A DNA stretch of 64,000 bases from Trichostrongylus colubriformis (taxonomy: Eukaryota; Nematoda; Chromadorea; Rhabditida; Trichostrongylidae): positions 9,446,509 through 9,510,508 of the forward strand of contig OZ022257.1 of NCBI GenBank assembly GCA_963978905.1, read 5' to 3'. Below the pieces are notes generated by a model that was given only the letters and a program-made list of their open reading frames with translations, was not told the DNA's origin and searched no databases. Shown here piece by piece: positions 1 through 13,883 of this stretch. Positions within the stretch are counted from its first letter, which is position 1. Each line of letters begins with the position of its first letter. The translations under genes were made by a program, and so were the position numbers.

Positions 1-75
1 GCCCTTTCCCAATCCTCTGCGTTAGATACGACCTTCTCTATCGAGGAATCCTCTAATTCCGATGTGCTCTGGTGC
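1..75 (+). repeat. R1 repeat, right part
   Basis: TTAGATACGACCTTCTCTAT, then CGAGGAATCCTCTAATTCC, matches the end of R1 at 34010-34060 and 38815-38875. Confidence 0.6.
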
Positions 76-2171
76 CCTTTCGCGTAAAAATGTTGGGGGC
101 CATTTTCACAGGTGTATCTCATAAGTGCATTCGAGATGTAGGTTATCAGATTTCGATGGGCCATCCTCTTACCAAGTTTAAGCTGTTTCGAGTGGGTTGG
201 TTTTGTAGCAGAGAATTTAGCAAGAAGACCTCACTCCACTATCTGCGGATGAGCTAGGTGGAGCTGTGGGAAGAACTACAGAAGGCACAGCTTGTTCTAC
301 TCCTAATATGTGAAAATTGGACACTAGCGCGAAAAATAGGGCAGAGTTTCGTGGAGTGAGCGACATGTAGATCTGTGATGTATGGAGGTCATATACAGCG
401 CACGACATAGGGAATATAATCGTAAGTACAGTAATAATGAATCTTTGATACATTGGCAGTATTCTGCCGTATTTATATGATGTTGGAGTGAAAGACATTT
501 ATGATGCATGGAAAAAGAAGAATTGTAAAGAGCTTTCCCTTTAGAAGGCACAACGACATTTTCATTGTAGTGTCCCTGACAAGGAAAAGAAACTGCAAGA
601 GCTCTTTATGCAACAAAATTCATTAGAACTTTTCAAACATGTTTAATTATGGGTGGAATGTTTCAGCACAAACGGGGTGTTCTATCCTCGCTCAGGTTTT
701 TCCAAGCGCTGTATTGATAACAAAATCAGAAAATCAGGAAAAAAGGCTGTTCAGAACACTTCTGCTGCAAAGAAACGTCATAGAAGAAACTCAATTCACA
801 TCATTGGATGTGGGGTTTTTTTGGGAAAAAACTGAAAAATGAACTTTATCATCGAAGAAGAAATGGCACATACCTTTTCATGTGTACTGTATGGGGAAGT
901 AGAACTTGCTGTGGAGGTTGTTGGTATGTCCATCGATGGTGGGTTTCGTGAAAATGTGATTCTCTGAATTATAATGCACTTTTGAAACATAAGTACGTAA
1001 AAGTCTACGAGGAATTACTGCGATCAAGGAACACGACTTTAAGGAGGTAGAAGGAGAAAAGAGTATCCGACGACTAGTCAGATTCGGGCTTCGTTTTAAT
1101 TCACTATATTTATCATTCTGAAGTTATCAAGTTCATGATACTCTGCCTATCGTGTATTATTCTGATTTATTATTTGGGATTATATATTATTTTTATTTGT
1201 TTCACTATTTATAATATTTTATATTACTTCACCATCATTATATATCTTATTGTTATTACGTATTATTATTTTCATACATTACCTATTATTATTATTACAT
1301 ATTATTATTTTCAATATTATATTATGACACATTATTTTAATGCAGGCAGGCATGAAACACTCACACAGGAACACTGACTGGCCTTTGTAGTTGAAAAAAT
1401 GCCATGGACGAATGATAACGAATGGCAGCCATAACAAGGTAATCAATGTTAAATAAACAATGGATTATCGCCTTTCACATTGATTGCAACTACTTTATTT
1501 ATTATGTGACTAGAAACAGTTCCACCTCTATAATCAAAAATGAAAGTTGTAATACTGTCAATAATCAAACTTTGTTTAAAAGTTTCAAAGGGGAAAGGCA
1601 GAAGACTAGGTCCATCTTCTTTTCGCTTATGTCCTAAGATGGAAGTTGAAGTCAGAGGTGGCCTACCTCTGTGCTCATAAGTTAGAGCTATAGGGGACAA
1701 GTATGCTTTAGACAATATTAATTGATCAAAATTAATAAATCAAACTGTTTCTATCATCAAAGTGCCATGAAGGGACTCCATGTGTTTATACAGCTGCAAC
1801 AACAATAATCGAGAAGGTTGTGTCACGGAAGGCCTTGATAGATTTTCACACTGGAAATATGATTGAATAGCAGACTTCACTGTGACTCAATTTATCAACT
1901 GCATGAAAGGGGGTAGCACAAAAAGAGCCGATGCAGCACCGCTCACGTTTGACTTGATTCTTTCCTTCACCCATCATGCGACGCTGCACTAACTCTTCCT
2001 TTACAATTTTACAATGAGAATTTGCAAGACCCTATGATCCGTTCGTGAACGTGGAATGGTAGCTCAAGGGCACTGGGAGAAAAGAAAGCGTGCTTGGAAA
2101 CACTGCCTCCTGTAAAGGAGATTCGAGTTCAGAAGAGAATGTCTAGTGAAACCTGCGTTGAAAGACGCACC
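76..2171. other. No gene seen
   Basis: Only short unrelated frames and the AT-rich tract. Nothing recognised. Confidence 0.5.
1135..1330. repeat. AT-rich low-complexity tract
   Basis: Long TATTATTA/ATTATTATT-rich stretch. The hydrophobic open frame over it is a product of composition. Confidence 0.8.
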
Positions 2172-2731
2172 TTAAAGACATCATTAGGGGTAATGCGGTA
2201 ATGGAGAAATCCCTACAAGAAGTAACTCACATGGTAGTCCTGGGCCTAGGAACGCTATCTGTGGCGAAATCCCGGTGAAAAAGCGCCCCTCTGAGCTGTA
2301 GAAACGCCGCAAAACCCCGCAAACGCACTTATGCTCCGCCTCTTGACAGGTTGACCCCGCCTCCAGATGACGTAATTCCCGATTGACTGGGGTGGGAGCG
2401 GCCAAGAAGATGCGGCGGGATCGAAGGTTTTGCGCCGCGCTTTCGCAGTTTTAGCTTGAAGCTCACTCCAAAAAGTAGATGCTGTCGTATTTCCAAACAT
2501 TCCCTTGTGTTTACTTGGCAACATGCCGATGGGAAACAAGATCAGACTACTTCCCTCTTGACAGACAGGTCGTCCGCGTCGAGAATCAACGGTGGGAAGG
2601 GGGTCCTATTTCGCGGGTTTTTGGCCATTTCCATCCGTTTTTTCTCCACTGTCCTGTTACTAGGCATCTCGACTTTCATATGCACTACTTCTTTTACTTT
2701 TCGTCCGACTTTCCCCTAATGATGCCTTTAA
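2172..2731 (+). mobile_element. TTAA-ended non-autonomous DNA transposon, family A, copy 1
   Basis: Starts TTAAAGACATCATTAGGGG and ends with the inverted form TGATGCCTTTAA. Internal landmarks shared with the copies at 24232, 48901, 54473 and 28530 are a GCGAAATCCCGG motif, a GCAGCGCGCTTTCGCAG-like block, TTTCCAAACATTCCCTTGTG, and a CTCCACTGTCCTGTTACTAG block near the right end. No transposase is encoded. TTAA at both tips fits either piggyBac-like or PIF/Harbinger-like insertion. Confidence 0.75.
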
Positions 2732-2797
2732 GGGTGCCACTGCGATTTTAGTGAGCTTCAATGGCCGAGACGGCTGCCTGTGGCGGACAGAGAATGC

Positions 2798-2905
2798 CAC
2801 CGTCATTTGGTGTCACGTAGGGCAAATTCGATTTCATCCATGACGATGGAAAGAAGTGAAACAGCAAATGGCAACAAACAAGTGAAGCAATGGAAGAAAA
2901 AATAA
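2798..2905 (+). repeat. Interspersed repeat, TGTCACGTAGGG type
   Basis: CCGTCATTTGGTGTCACGTAG, ATTTCATCCATGACGATGG and AGTGAAGCAATGGAAG are shared with 13884-14000. A shorter match is at 11136-11185. Confidence 0.6.
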
Positions 2906-5722
2906 GCGAAAGAGAAAGAAAAGGTATGTCTCACGAAAATATGCAGCGAAGTCACAGTCGACGTCTTGGCACGGCGCCTTGTGTGCAGTGGCGGCAAATA
3001 ACAAACTGGGGGTTCTTACCGTAAACCAAATGGTGTCTGTACGCATTTTTAGTAGAAGATCATAAGTGATGAAGAACGGCTGACAAAGCCACAAGTTACA
3101 GTTAATAAGGCTTGTGAATGTAATCAAGCGATGAGTCCTCAGAGCTTTTAAGCTCAAGAAAATAAATAAAAAACCTTTTTTTATAAGTGCTCACCATGTT
3201 CAGATCGTAAGAATCATAAGAAATACTAAATAAGAAACATTAAGAAACATCATACGAAATAGCTAAAATGTAAAAGACATTATTTAATCACTTCCAATTC
3301 TGTTTCAAAATTTAAAAAAAGGAGAGTCGTAAAATAATCCAAATAAAGAGACCCGGTCACGGGCGATCTTCAAAGGGCACTTTAGCCTGATCGGCGATAT
3401 CTAAGTGGAACATCGACGGCGCAGGCAACAATGCGGGATGAGGTGGTCGTCAGTGCATGGTTTGGCATGCACTTGCGCCTTTAACACACTCGGCCCTAAA
3501 ACAAACATCGGTGTTCGATTGCCGACGGCAAACAGTAGAGAAGCCATAGAATTTCGTTGCAACACGCGCTTTTTGATTAATGCCAAAAACCACAGGACGG
3601 CCATGTGGCCGGACTACGAACTGGTTATGCAGAGGTTATGAGCCATGAACCCGTCCCATTAGGTGGTTATGGTATAAATTAGCATTCGGGAAAAAGCTGA
3701 GTGTTTACTATAGTGTTCTTTGTTGTTGCAAAAAAAAATGAGGGATGATCATGGTGCCTGCCAAGCGGCTCTTAGTCGAGGTCTCGGTAATGCAAATTCA
3801 AGGACAGGCGTACACTAGAGAAGTAGAAAGTTGCAAGAATTGGGAACTGTAACAGAACAGCCGATGATCGATAGAACACGAAAAACAAGAAACTCGAAAG
3901 ACCGTCATGATGAAATATTAAGTATCGCCCACAAAGTTTCACATGCATATGCAAGAATCTAATGGAGATAGAGCTCCGCAATTGAAGGACGACGGGATGG
4001 GGCGTGCGGGTGAGATTGGCCTCTAGAGAGCTGAGAAGCAAAGGGACGACAGTCAAATGGTCAGGGACGCAGAGCGAGAAGCACATCAACATTAGACGCG
4101 AAAATTGTTACCAGGTGAGTTATAGTTGCCTTCGAAACATACGGAATATATGGATATAAACGTCGACACATAAAACTTTTTTGATTTCCTGTTCTTAGTA
4201 CATCACATTACTTACAATTGTGCATCCAAAAGGTTTTGCTGGTTAGCTGGCACCAAAAATGAGCAATAATTTGAAGTGAGTGATTTATTTAAATGACCCT
4301 GTTACATGGTCTACAAGTGTTTCAAACTTATTTCTTGCGAAAAAAAAGAACAAATTAGAGCCGAAGATTTCAATTAAGAATCGTGCATTAGGAGGAGCAG
4401 CGTCCAGAGGAGAGAATAATAAACAGAAACAAATGAACACCGACCTCGCCAGCACTTTCCATGGAAACACCAAAAAAAAAGCAAAAGTAGCGAAAAAAGA
4501 CTATACAAAAAGTGACTTACTACTGACTTGGTAACCACCACTGGTGAGGTGATCATCAATGTTGAGATGGTGATCGACGGTGATACGACAGATGATGAAT
4601 AGTCGGACTGAGCCTTACTACGGCCGTTGTAAGTTGTAAAATAATTATGTAAGTACCCAAGTTATAAGATAACTTCCGCTACATCTTCCACGCAATTTTT
4701 TGGAAATTTCCTTGAGCTCAATTTATGGGAGGGGCATCAATAAAAGTTATCTCTACGCATGTGATTAAAATGGCCATTTTTCGAGGGCGAATTCGATTGC
4801 TCCTATGTTAGGGTTGCCTGGGCTTCGACGCGAACGAGAAGCGTCTGCGAATCACAACTACGATTGTTCTACTTCAAATTATTTGCGTCAAATCATTATG
4901 TCATTCGCTGTTTTTGTCCTTTTCATTATATCGATGGGAATATCAGAAATGCTGAACATGATTTCGTGGTTTGTTTATTTTTTTCACTTATTTATTTACT
5001 TGTTTATTCATTTATTTATTCTTCTCTCAAATAGGGAATCTACTTTCAAAGAAAATTCTAATTTTCGAGTATATGTATATCGATTCAAAGAATAAATTAT
5101 ATTGCCAATTGAATTATAATTTACAATTACTTTTATTTTTCAATGACTAGACTTAGTTCTTGGTGCAGAAGATATGTACATAGATGTAAAAATGGAAGAA
5201 ATAAAAATTGTTGCCAAAATTCCTTTACATCTTAACATAATCGACTGGTCTCCAATTAAGTGTTTTCCTTTTATTAACTAGGGTGTAATATGAGTTCGTT
5301 TTTCGGCAGCACATGATCAAAAAAAATAGCAGTGATAGGATCGGATCGTAGCAATTTTATTTTATTTTTAAACCAAACCGTTGAGCTTATTATTATGTCA
5401 TCCGCTGCCTTAGTTCTTTTTATCACATTAAAGAGAATGTTAGAAATGCTGAATAGGGTTTAGTTAAGGAAGAACATGCAAAAAACGATTTAAGTGCAAA
5501 AGGAGCAATCTCAAAAAGCAACTACACTTCAAACTTCAGTGTGTCTCTATAAAAGTGCTGCTAAGCGCCTGTAAAGCATACATCCGAAGGTTCGTTTTTG
5601 CCGTGGCCAGCATTCGACGTTGTCCCATGAAATGAGTTGACGAAGCTTACGAAACTGGATCTGACTTGGATACCAATCTAACTCACATGGTCTCGCTTCT
5701 GTTCGACAGACCCGTATCTTTC
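2906..5722. other. No gene seen
   Basis: AT-rich intergenic DNA. Contains a TTTATTTA low-complexity run at 4975-5025. No splice-linked coding segment recognised. Confidence 0.5.
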
Positions 5723-6290
5723 AGTGAATGTGTGACCACCACTGTGTCACCTCAACTGGGCAAAATCCGAATTTCGTTCACAACCTTGCTGAGGTCCGTT
5801 CACTCTGGGTACCTAAGGGGATTCATACTGGGTGGTGTTCTTTAGGATCCCGTTTTTTCCGGGTTCCCAGCGCCCTTCGTTCCCAGGAGCCAAAACATGC
5901 ACTTACCACTGAAACCCCTCTGGAGGCGGATTTGGGCATGAAAATGATACTTCGGATCATAGCAGCCTTGTCCAAGCAGCAGGGGTTCTGTGACTTCCAT
6001 GAACCGAAGGGCCAATCCTTAGGAAGCTTGCCACAAAAGACCTATCATGGAACCCGGCTCCACTGTTTTAAGGGGACCTTGATACCGTTGGTGCTCTGAA
6101 GCCCGACTGCGCCGCTTGCAGGTTCCATATTTTTATGAAAATGAAAGTAGTGACTTTCAGCTTGTTCCTGCTTTTAGAGGAACATTTCGGGGATATTTTG
6201 CCCCAATACTTTCATTTCCTTCATTTCCCTATGTTTTGTATGATTGGCAGATGTGAGCCAAGAGCAAAATTACTTTTTTGGCACCCCCTG
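5723..6290 (+). mobile_element. Tc1-like non-autonomous element, 5'-truncated copy
   Basis: The right end is AATTACTTTTTTGGCACCCCCTG followed by TA (6291-6292). The interior matches 40113-40861: CCGTTCACTCTGGGTA, TTCATACTGGGTGGTG, CCGTTTTTTCCGG. The left end is missing. Confidence 0.7.
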
Positions 6291-6292
6291 TA

Positions 6293-8997
6293 CCCTGCCT
6301 TTGAAAAACAATACGGTCATTTTGTGCAGAACAATAGGCACAAGTTGAAGAGCGCCCAGCTCAAGCTAAGGGAAGAAGGAGCTACGGGGTGGGATGAGAA
6401 CATGAACTGAATAATATTCTGTGCAAGACCCACTACATTACATATACGTGGCCAACCGGTTACGCACTACACACCAAATGGTTAAATTGATGTTACCGAT
6501 TTCAACGAAACGATTTGACTATACTGATTTGTAACAATTTTTCCGTTGATCACTTATCGATGATCATTTGACCAAGCACATTCAAACGCGTCCCCCACCA
6601 ATAATGTGAAACATTTGAATGTAGCTGCTAAGCAACCTTGAAGAATCACCTGTTCGCCGTGCTGTGCTCGTCTTTGACCTTTTTGAGTGAGTATGATGCA
6701 GTTTTTGCTGTTCGTTAGTGGCAAACATGCACTTTATTGCGAATTTAGATGACTTGAAAAATTAGCATTGAACGAATGTGCGCTACTCCTCGTTTATGTC
6801 CGACGCAGTGCAGGGGAAGCGTTGTATGTGAGTATTTGGTTTATCAATGCCTATTAACCTAAGTAGTCATTGTACTTCTTCACTGCTCAATGTGTGTCGG
6901 CAATTCAAAATTTTCTTATTAGCGAAATTCTTGAATAAATTACTTATTAAAAAAATTGTTCACGAAAATTTTATGATTTTAAGTCCCATGAAAATTTTAT
7001 GATTCTATATCCTCTCAAAAACAACTCTACCAGACACAGTACTTGAGCAGAAACACAAAAAGAATCGGGGGTTTTCCCTTATTCCAAAGAGCAGAATTCG
7101 AAAAACTGGGAGAAGAGCAACTCGTCCGAATTTCCGCCACAATATTTAAACAGCCGTCAGGGGCAGGTTCAAATTTTCGTTCCCGGTATTACTTTGCTTC
7201 TCGCTCTGCATCCCTGACCACGTGTATGTCGCCTTTGCACCTACACGGACATTTATGATATTCCAAAACAGAAATCGAAAAACTGGAGGAAGAGCAACTC
7301 GTTTGAATTCGCATCACAGCATTTGAACAGACGTCAGCGACCAGAGGGTGGTTCAAATTTTTGCGTCCAATATGTATTCTCACCCTGCGTCCCTGATCAC
7401 GTGAGCGTCGCCACTTGCTCCTCGGCTAACTAGCGTCCAGACCCATTCAAACGCCCTCGATCGCTTTTTTCGAGAACTCTATCTCAATTGGCTCTTGCAC
7501 ATGCGCGGCAAATATATCATAATTGTGGGTAACACAAAAACTCAAATTTCAGTAGGTAATTTCTCTAAGGTCGCGGGTTTTTGCTCTCTCACACTTCGAA
7601 TCATGCTTATGACAGCGCAAGTTTACCTTGATAGTTGTATTTATTATAGTTTCCCGTAACCTGACCTGTCTCTTAAGCGTCTCAATGTCTCTTCTCTCCT
7701 CTGAAAGATGCTGACAGGAGCGGTTTGACATAATGCTGATGCCCCTCATCGTGTTTAAAAGTGTGCCTGATTTGTTGTTCGGTAAAAAAAACCACGCTTC
7801 GATCGGGCCAGGGTTAGAGGCTTGACGTAAAACCAATTCAAATCAAAAAGAAATGTGTATCATACCAAAGAATACCTAGGAAATCAGTGATGTTTCGTTT
7901 CGTTTTATTTTTTTTTTTTCGTAGACAAACCATTATCTTCGCCAGACCCAAAACTTCGGCACTGATTTTGAGCATCAACTGACATACGCTTTTAGCTGGG
8001 CAGGCTCCATACCTAGCCAGATATCTCAAATGCTCCATTTCTGATAAGAACGCAAACGCATCCTAAGAGTTACATAAGTATTTATCGGGTGCTTTCATCG
8101 TTGAGAACCCATCTTCTAAAGTAAGCTGTGGAAAAAAAAACCTCAGTAGTGTAGATTCGATTTACCCTTTTTTTACATTTGAGTTTGTACTTCTGAATTC
8201 TCATGCGAGAGTCCTTCATTAAGCTGGTGCCAGTCAGCGCAGCTGTGCTAAAATTCGCTCACATCATCGCAGTGCACTTTGGGCATCACAAGTCCAGAAC
8301 TTTCATGGTCTGTTTCTGAGCAAAGCTCCAAAACTGCGATTTGCACTGGGAAGGTTCATGAATTTATATCCAGCCATAATCGGCTCAATCCAAAAGGGGT
8401 TCATTGCTTGATGGGTACGGTGGTTGCGCAGATACATAAAAATTCAAACGATTGCCGTTAATTTCCAACAAAAAGATTCCACCTGGGCTTTCGAAATTTA
8501 GTTACTTGGTAAATTTCAGCAGATGTTTGTCGATTTTGACGTAGACGCATGAGGTTATATAAATCGCATAAATAGGATAAATAGATTTTTTGGTGGCCAA
8601 AATCTGTTCAGTCAATCAACACGGAATTTGTGACTGATAGTATCCTCCTTCTACATCACACCCATCCACTGAGATGTAAGCGAAACAACTCGGAAAGGTG
8701 AATCTCTTACGAGCTAACTGAAATGGCCATGTAAAGAGGCAATGGCGAACGGTTGGTTGGTAAGAGACAGTTCTGTAAGAGGAAATTTATCTATTCCTGG
8801 ACAAATTTGCTGGGCTGCGCCAAATCAATAGATTCAGTATTCAGCGGAAAAGAAGGAAAAAATCGAACTGTTTTCCTTGCCACCTTGAATGATTCAATGA
8901 ATCGGAAACTGGTTAGCAAGAAAAAAATGCTCGAGACCTTCAACTTCGCTCTATGCGCACGACGAGTGCGGAAAGTAACGATATCAGAGTAACGACT
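6293..8997. other. No gene seen outside the 7082-7440 repeat
   Basis: Short frames only. 7508-7570 resembles the ATGAG/TTTC end of family P. Confidence 0.45.
7082..7440 (+). repeat. 179-bp tandem duplication
   Basis: 7082-7260 and 7261-7440 share TTCCAAA, TCGAAAAACTGG, GAAGAGCAACTCGT, a TTTGAACAG word and a CCCTGACCACGTG-like word. The units are clearly diverged. Confidence 0.7.
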
Positions 8998-9293
8998 CGG
9001 GTACGCGGTGGTGTAGTGACAGAAGGGGTGCACTCCCTCTCACATCGTGCGCGGATCAAATTCTGCATCAATGTCCGCCCCGCACAACCGAGCTTTCCCT
9101 CCCTTTGGGATGGGAGAATTGGTACCGGACTCGCGTGGAAGGGTAAAATCACTGAAATGTACATCGACTGGCCCTTGCAAGCGATTGCATGGTCGAAATC
9201 GCATCTACCTGCCACCTGGAATCTAAATGGAGCTGGAGTGTACGGCACTTACTAGCAAGGGATTGATTAAGCCAAAAATTTTATCCTCTTTTA
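8998..9293 (+). mobile_element. tRNA-derived SINE, copy 1
   Basis: The head carries a pol III A-box-like GTGGTGTAGTGACAG (9008-9022) and a B-box-like CGGATCAAATTCTG (9051-9064) about 30 bases later. A shared body follows (CCTTTGGGATGGG, GGTACCGGACTC, TACATCGACTG) with an AT-rich end ATTTTATCCTCTTTTAT. Collinear with 16139-16443 (+) and 32878-33182 (-). Confidence 0.75.
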
Positions 9294-9822
9294 TAATTGC
9301 ATCACATGCAAGGAATTCGAGTAGTATGGTAGTGAAAACTGAGAGCTTCAGTTGTTGCGATCAAGTTTCTCACCAAAGTTCACCAAGTTTTCTGCCGTAG
9401 TGAATCGAGCTCGGAATCAGCCTTCATATGCAGGTGCACCAAAACTCCCCGGCACAATATTCGCGACTTATTTCGGTCCTCCAATAATGTGGATATTTTT
9501 TGAAGTATTCTCTCCGTGAAAAAAAATATTTCGAATCGATCCGCTGGATACATTTCCGGAACTTGAAGGTCTCCATTTTTTTCCTCTGCACTTCGGCATC
9601 TTCGTGTTCCTCTCTTAGTACACGGTTGCATGAATGGGAAGGAAAATTCGAGTGGAATGAGTTTCGACCAGGCTGAACCGGGAGTCAAGGATTGATCGAC
9701 AGAGACTATTTGACCAGGCGGAAGGGAGGGGAAGGAAGTCGTCTCTGCAGAATTCTGCGATAAGCGCTAGAATTTAAACTTCCAGTAGGCAGATGAAAAG
9801 CAAAGAGTATTTCGCAGCGAGC

Positions 9823-10030
9823 TCCTATGAGGGAATGTGAAGCAAATATCTTTTTGCTTCAAGTAAGATTACATAGCAATAAAACACATTACAACTATAC
9901 AGTTACTGATATTGTAGAGATCAAAAAAGCCGAGGGGATCATATTTGGTACCCATAGAGAGAGGGGGGGTCGCACTGAAGCGGCTATTTTCTTTGACACC
10001 TGGGAGTGCCCTGGTTCCGACTCGTCAAGA
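9823..10030 (-). repeat. R1 repeat, reversed
   Basis: Reverse of 33690-33906: GTGAAGCAAATATCTTTTTG, GGGGGGGTCGCACTGAAGCG, GACACCTGGGAGTGCCCTGG. Confidence 0.6.
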
Positions 10031-10345
10031 AGTTAACGATTATCGATCTTCTGCTCCGCCTCAGATACTGTGAGTTACTCAAGGTTATTTGAACGGCACT
10101 CGTAATTCCTAATACTGTCAGCCACAACGAAAAACTCCGTGAACAGAAAAATGGACAGATACAGAAGAGCGGGACGTGATTACAAAACCGTGCTGACTAT
10201 CTGTGTTTACTACGATCAAAACAAGACTATTTGCAAACAAAAGCGATATTCATCGAAGTGGTGTACGGAATTGTGCAAAAATGTTTCGTTCATCAGCAAA
10301 GAGAATAGAAGATTGTAATGACATTGCAGTGTGTGTGTGTGATCT

Positions 10346-10592
10346 GGGGTGTGTGGCGATTGGTCGAATTTTCGCGCGGCCGCCAACGGCGCGGAGAGTG
10401 CGGTCGTTTGCAGCTTCATTTGTTGAAACAGCAGCAACCACAACATAGGCGAACTTCCGAAGTTCCTAACCTGCAATATTTCAAGATCTTCACGGTACCA
10501 GTCCACTGCATCTTGAGTGGAATTCCAAATGACTGCAGCAAAACGTACCGACGACGCCGCGGAGCGAAAACCCGACCAATCGCCACACACCC
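10346..10592. mobile_element. 9-bp-TSD hairpin MITE
   Basis: Ends GGGGTGTGTGGCGATTGGTC / inverse GACCAATCGCCACACACCC. Flanks GTGTGATCT (10337-10345) and GCGTGATCT (10593-10601) agree at 8 of 9. Shares the TTTCGCGCGGCCGC block with 22663. Confidence 0.85.
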
Positions 10593-11537
10593 GCGTGATC
10601 TCATATCGCATTGGGTGCGCTTACTGTCCCTCGCTACAGCCCGTTTTTTTCAGGTTCAGGTAACCCGTGAGAAATTTTTATGAAAGGTAGAATTGTAAAA
10701 GACGGAGCAGAAAGCAGTAGATGGGATGTTTGATGCAGATCTTTACAAAATGAAACCGTGGCACTTCTGTAAGGTTTGATCTCCGCAAAACCAGTACAAC
10801 AGGAATGGAAGACATGTGGATAGACAATAAGAACACATTAATAACTGGTGAGTGAGACGTAAAGGAATTTTGCACGGAGAAAGTTATCCTGGAATAATGG
10901 AAAGGCAAACCGTCCTTTTGCCTCCTGAAGGAATCAGGAGGCGTGTGGAAAAAAGGAAGATGGGAAGAGCCGTTCGCTTTGATACGAATATTCGAGGCTA
11001 GAAGAAATCACCGGTAGCGCAACCGGGGTAACCGTGACGTTGTGGTCTGTATTTGTGATTTCCTACATACCATTACAAGCTGCATACATCACCTTTCCTA
11101 GTTGTTCGCTGTAGGGAACGGGGCCCCAGGCTAGCGTAATTGTCATTTGTTGTCACGTAGAGCGTATTTCATTCTTTTATGATTCAAGTGAAACATAAAT
11201 CACTACAAACGACTGATACAATGAAAAGTAGAATAAACGAAAACAATTGGAATAAACTACAGATTATGACATTACCAAATTTCGATGACAAGCGTCCTGT
11301 GTACAATCACGGTGATCTGAACGAATTGCAAGCCCCTGTGAGCCCATACTGCTCCCTCCCGGTGTCTTCAATGCCATAAGGCCGATAAATTCTCATCGCA
11401 GCGGTTAGTGCCATGGGGACGGGAAATTCGCACAGCGCAACGTCTGCCGTGCCACCGCATGAGTGAAGCCCTTATTCTGAAGCGTCTTGTACGCCTTATT
11501 TTGAATTGAACTTTTTAGGATCACGTTGATAGCTCGC

Positions 11538-11777
11538 GGGTGTCTACCCTTATGTCAGGATCTCGCACATGACGAGCGGCGTGCGGCGCCGTGTGTGCGA
11601 GCTATGCGCGTCCCGGTAGTTGGGTCTTAGAACGATTACAAGGGTAATCGCTAGGGGCGCGATACGCAGTTGACTTGTAATCGCTTTGGGACCCAACAAC
11701 ATGGTGCCTTCAGCTCGTCCGCATTGCTTCGCTTGCGACATGCCGCGGTGCGAAATTTGACATATGGATTGACACCC
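11538..11777. mobile_element. 9-bp-TSD hairpin MITE, diverged copy
   Basis: Same family as 32024-32254 (GTGTGTGCGAGCT, GCGATACGCAGTTGACTT and CAGCTCGTCCGCATTG shared). Ends GGGTGTCTACCC / GATTGACACCC. Flanks ATAGCTCGC and CTATCTGGC agree at 6 of 9 positions, so the duplication is decayed. Confidence 0.75.
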
Positions 11778-13883
11778 CTATCTGGCATCCATCGCATCCC
11801 TTGCCATAGGCAGCGACGAGACTTATCCGCCTCGATTTCGAATACCTCTCCCCCCCCCTTGGATGAGATCAGCCGCGATATGATGTCGGCTTTTGCAGCC
11901 ACTTCTCGAAACTTTCACTTCCTAGCTGAACAGTTAATGGAAAAACGCGTTGTCGTCTAGTTTTAACGTGAACTGAGCAATTAATCGAAATTTTTGGGTT
12001 TTCAGTTATAATCGAATTTGTATGGAACGGCGCGAGGTGGCTCAAAGAAGGAACTTTGATTTTTTTGTAGATGCGTGCACAAATGCCTGCGCCATCACGC
12101 TTCGCTCACATGCAGATATCTGTAGAGATAGCAGTAGAAGCGAGAGAGGCCCGGTGAAAGGGCAGGTTTTCATCGACGCTGCAACTCCCTGAATGCACAA
12201 GTTCACCGGAACGAAGGCACTTTTCACATTGCTGGGCCACCTCTGTTTTTTTTTTCGTCGTTCAGGTGGAATCCTCCGAAGGTCAAAGTCTGACCAACCC
12301 ACTGACTGGTGAACTATGGCAGCTATGGAAGCTAGTTCTTTGGAATAAATCAATGAGCGGAACTCAAGGTATCTATTACGTTGTAGGGAAGTTCTGGCCG
12401 ATTTTGCGTGCTCACAGGATAAATCCAAATTTTAGAGCGCGTCAAGGCGAATTAACTTACATACATATTGAGCCCCTAATTAGACAAAACTTTGCATTGT
12501 CTTATAGACTTCAATCGGAATTTCAAGAAGTTTTTGAATGATCGTGACAATTTCAGAAATACAGTAAAATGGTCTGTTTTTTACGACTTCATTTTCGACT
12601 TCTATGACTTCATTTTACGAGTTCTTAGAGCAGCAACGCAAGCTACTACAAGTGTCGACTCTGCAAAAAGAGGGAGCTTTGCTTGGAAAAGTTTGTTTGT
12701 GGTTTAGAAGTGCAGGAATGAGAATGAGTTGCTCGAACTTTCAGTAATGAAAGCATATTACTCAAATAGCAGAAAGCGATCAGCGTCCGAAAATTGGCCT
12801 TCTCAATGCAAATGTGGTTGAAACCTCCGGTAGACCCTCTGATTCACCGGAAATACAAAACATGGCGCTGCTCAATTCTTCGGAGTAGCCAAACGCGAAC
12901 CAATTTATCACTTATTCCAAAAATACTTAGAAGCAATCACAGACTGAAGCCTTCACCCGATCCTCATACTCGTCAGATATAGCGTTAACTTAGAGGCCTC
13001 TTCTAAGCGTGCCAGGCCAGAAAAGAATTTTGCCGTCAGATCCATTCAACCGGATGTTTTTGTAGACATTCTTCCTTCTCCCCATTGCCTACAAGCTTCT
13101 ACCATGCAGCATAGAAAACAAAACTACACCCGAATATCATGTAAACGTAGTAACAATCCCTCCAGTTAGAAGCGAGCGCATGGAGTTCACTCTGAAAAAT
13201 TTGTGAATTCTTCAAAGTGGAGAAGATATAAGAATTTCTGTAACAGATTATTTCCGCATTTTTGACAATGACACTATGAGGATAAAGAGCCTCCGGCTTC
13301 GTGTCAAAATACCGCAAGCATGCACAAAATCGATTTGTGCCTTGTAATGGCTAAACGAATAAGCGATGCTGCACTTTTAGCAGTGCATATCTGCTCGAAT
13401 GAAAACGCATTGAGTGCACATCTTCTCCGAGACTATTGAGGAGGAGAGGTAATCTCAATATTGAAAAAATTATGAATATATCCCTGAGAAAAAGCTTTTT
13501 GCAGCTTAGATACTGAGCACAACGTTCGCAAGATGGACCCTGAGAGCAGGCTCCAAACGGGGTATGAAACGTTTCCTATTTGCGATTCAACACACAAATA
13601 CCTTTGCACACGTGTGTTGAAAGCAAATAATGGCCTTAGAATGAAAGCCGAATTCACTTCTAAAAGACGCGTATGCGTCAAACTTTCTGCAACTTTCCGA
13701 ACGTTCACACCTGTTCAGGGTTAAAGGCACCGGGACTGGAGCAAAGAGGGGAAGCGTATTTAAAACGAAGTCTTTCGTTTATGAACATTTGAAATGAGAA
13801 AAGATATTGCATGGCGAAAATCGTGTTGAAATACGCGCTTTTGGGGCGGTGTTGTGATTCCAACGCGCTTCAGGCGGACCGAC

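Noticed and set aside
1135..1377. Hydrophobic 80-codon frame as a membrane peptide
   Set aside because: Its composition follows directly from the TATTATT low-complexity DNA.
2456..2751. Overlapping 87-90-codon plus-strand frames
   Set aside because: They lie inside the non-coding family A element and are broken in its other copies.
7082..7440. CRISPR-like array
   Set aside because: Only two diverged 179-bp units in a eukaryotic genome; no short identical repeats with spacers.
10216..10683. Frames of 121-131 codons on both strands
   Set aside because: Produced by the inverted-repeat MITE at 10346-10592.
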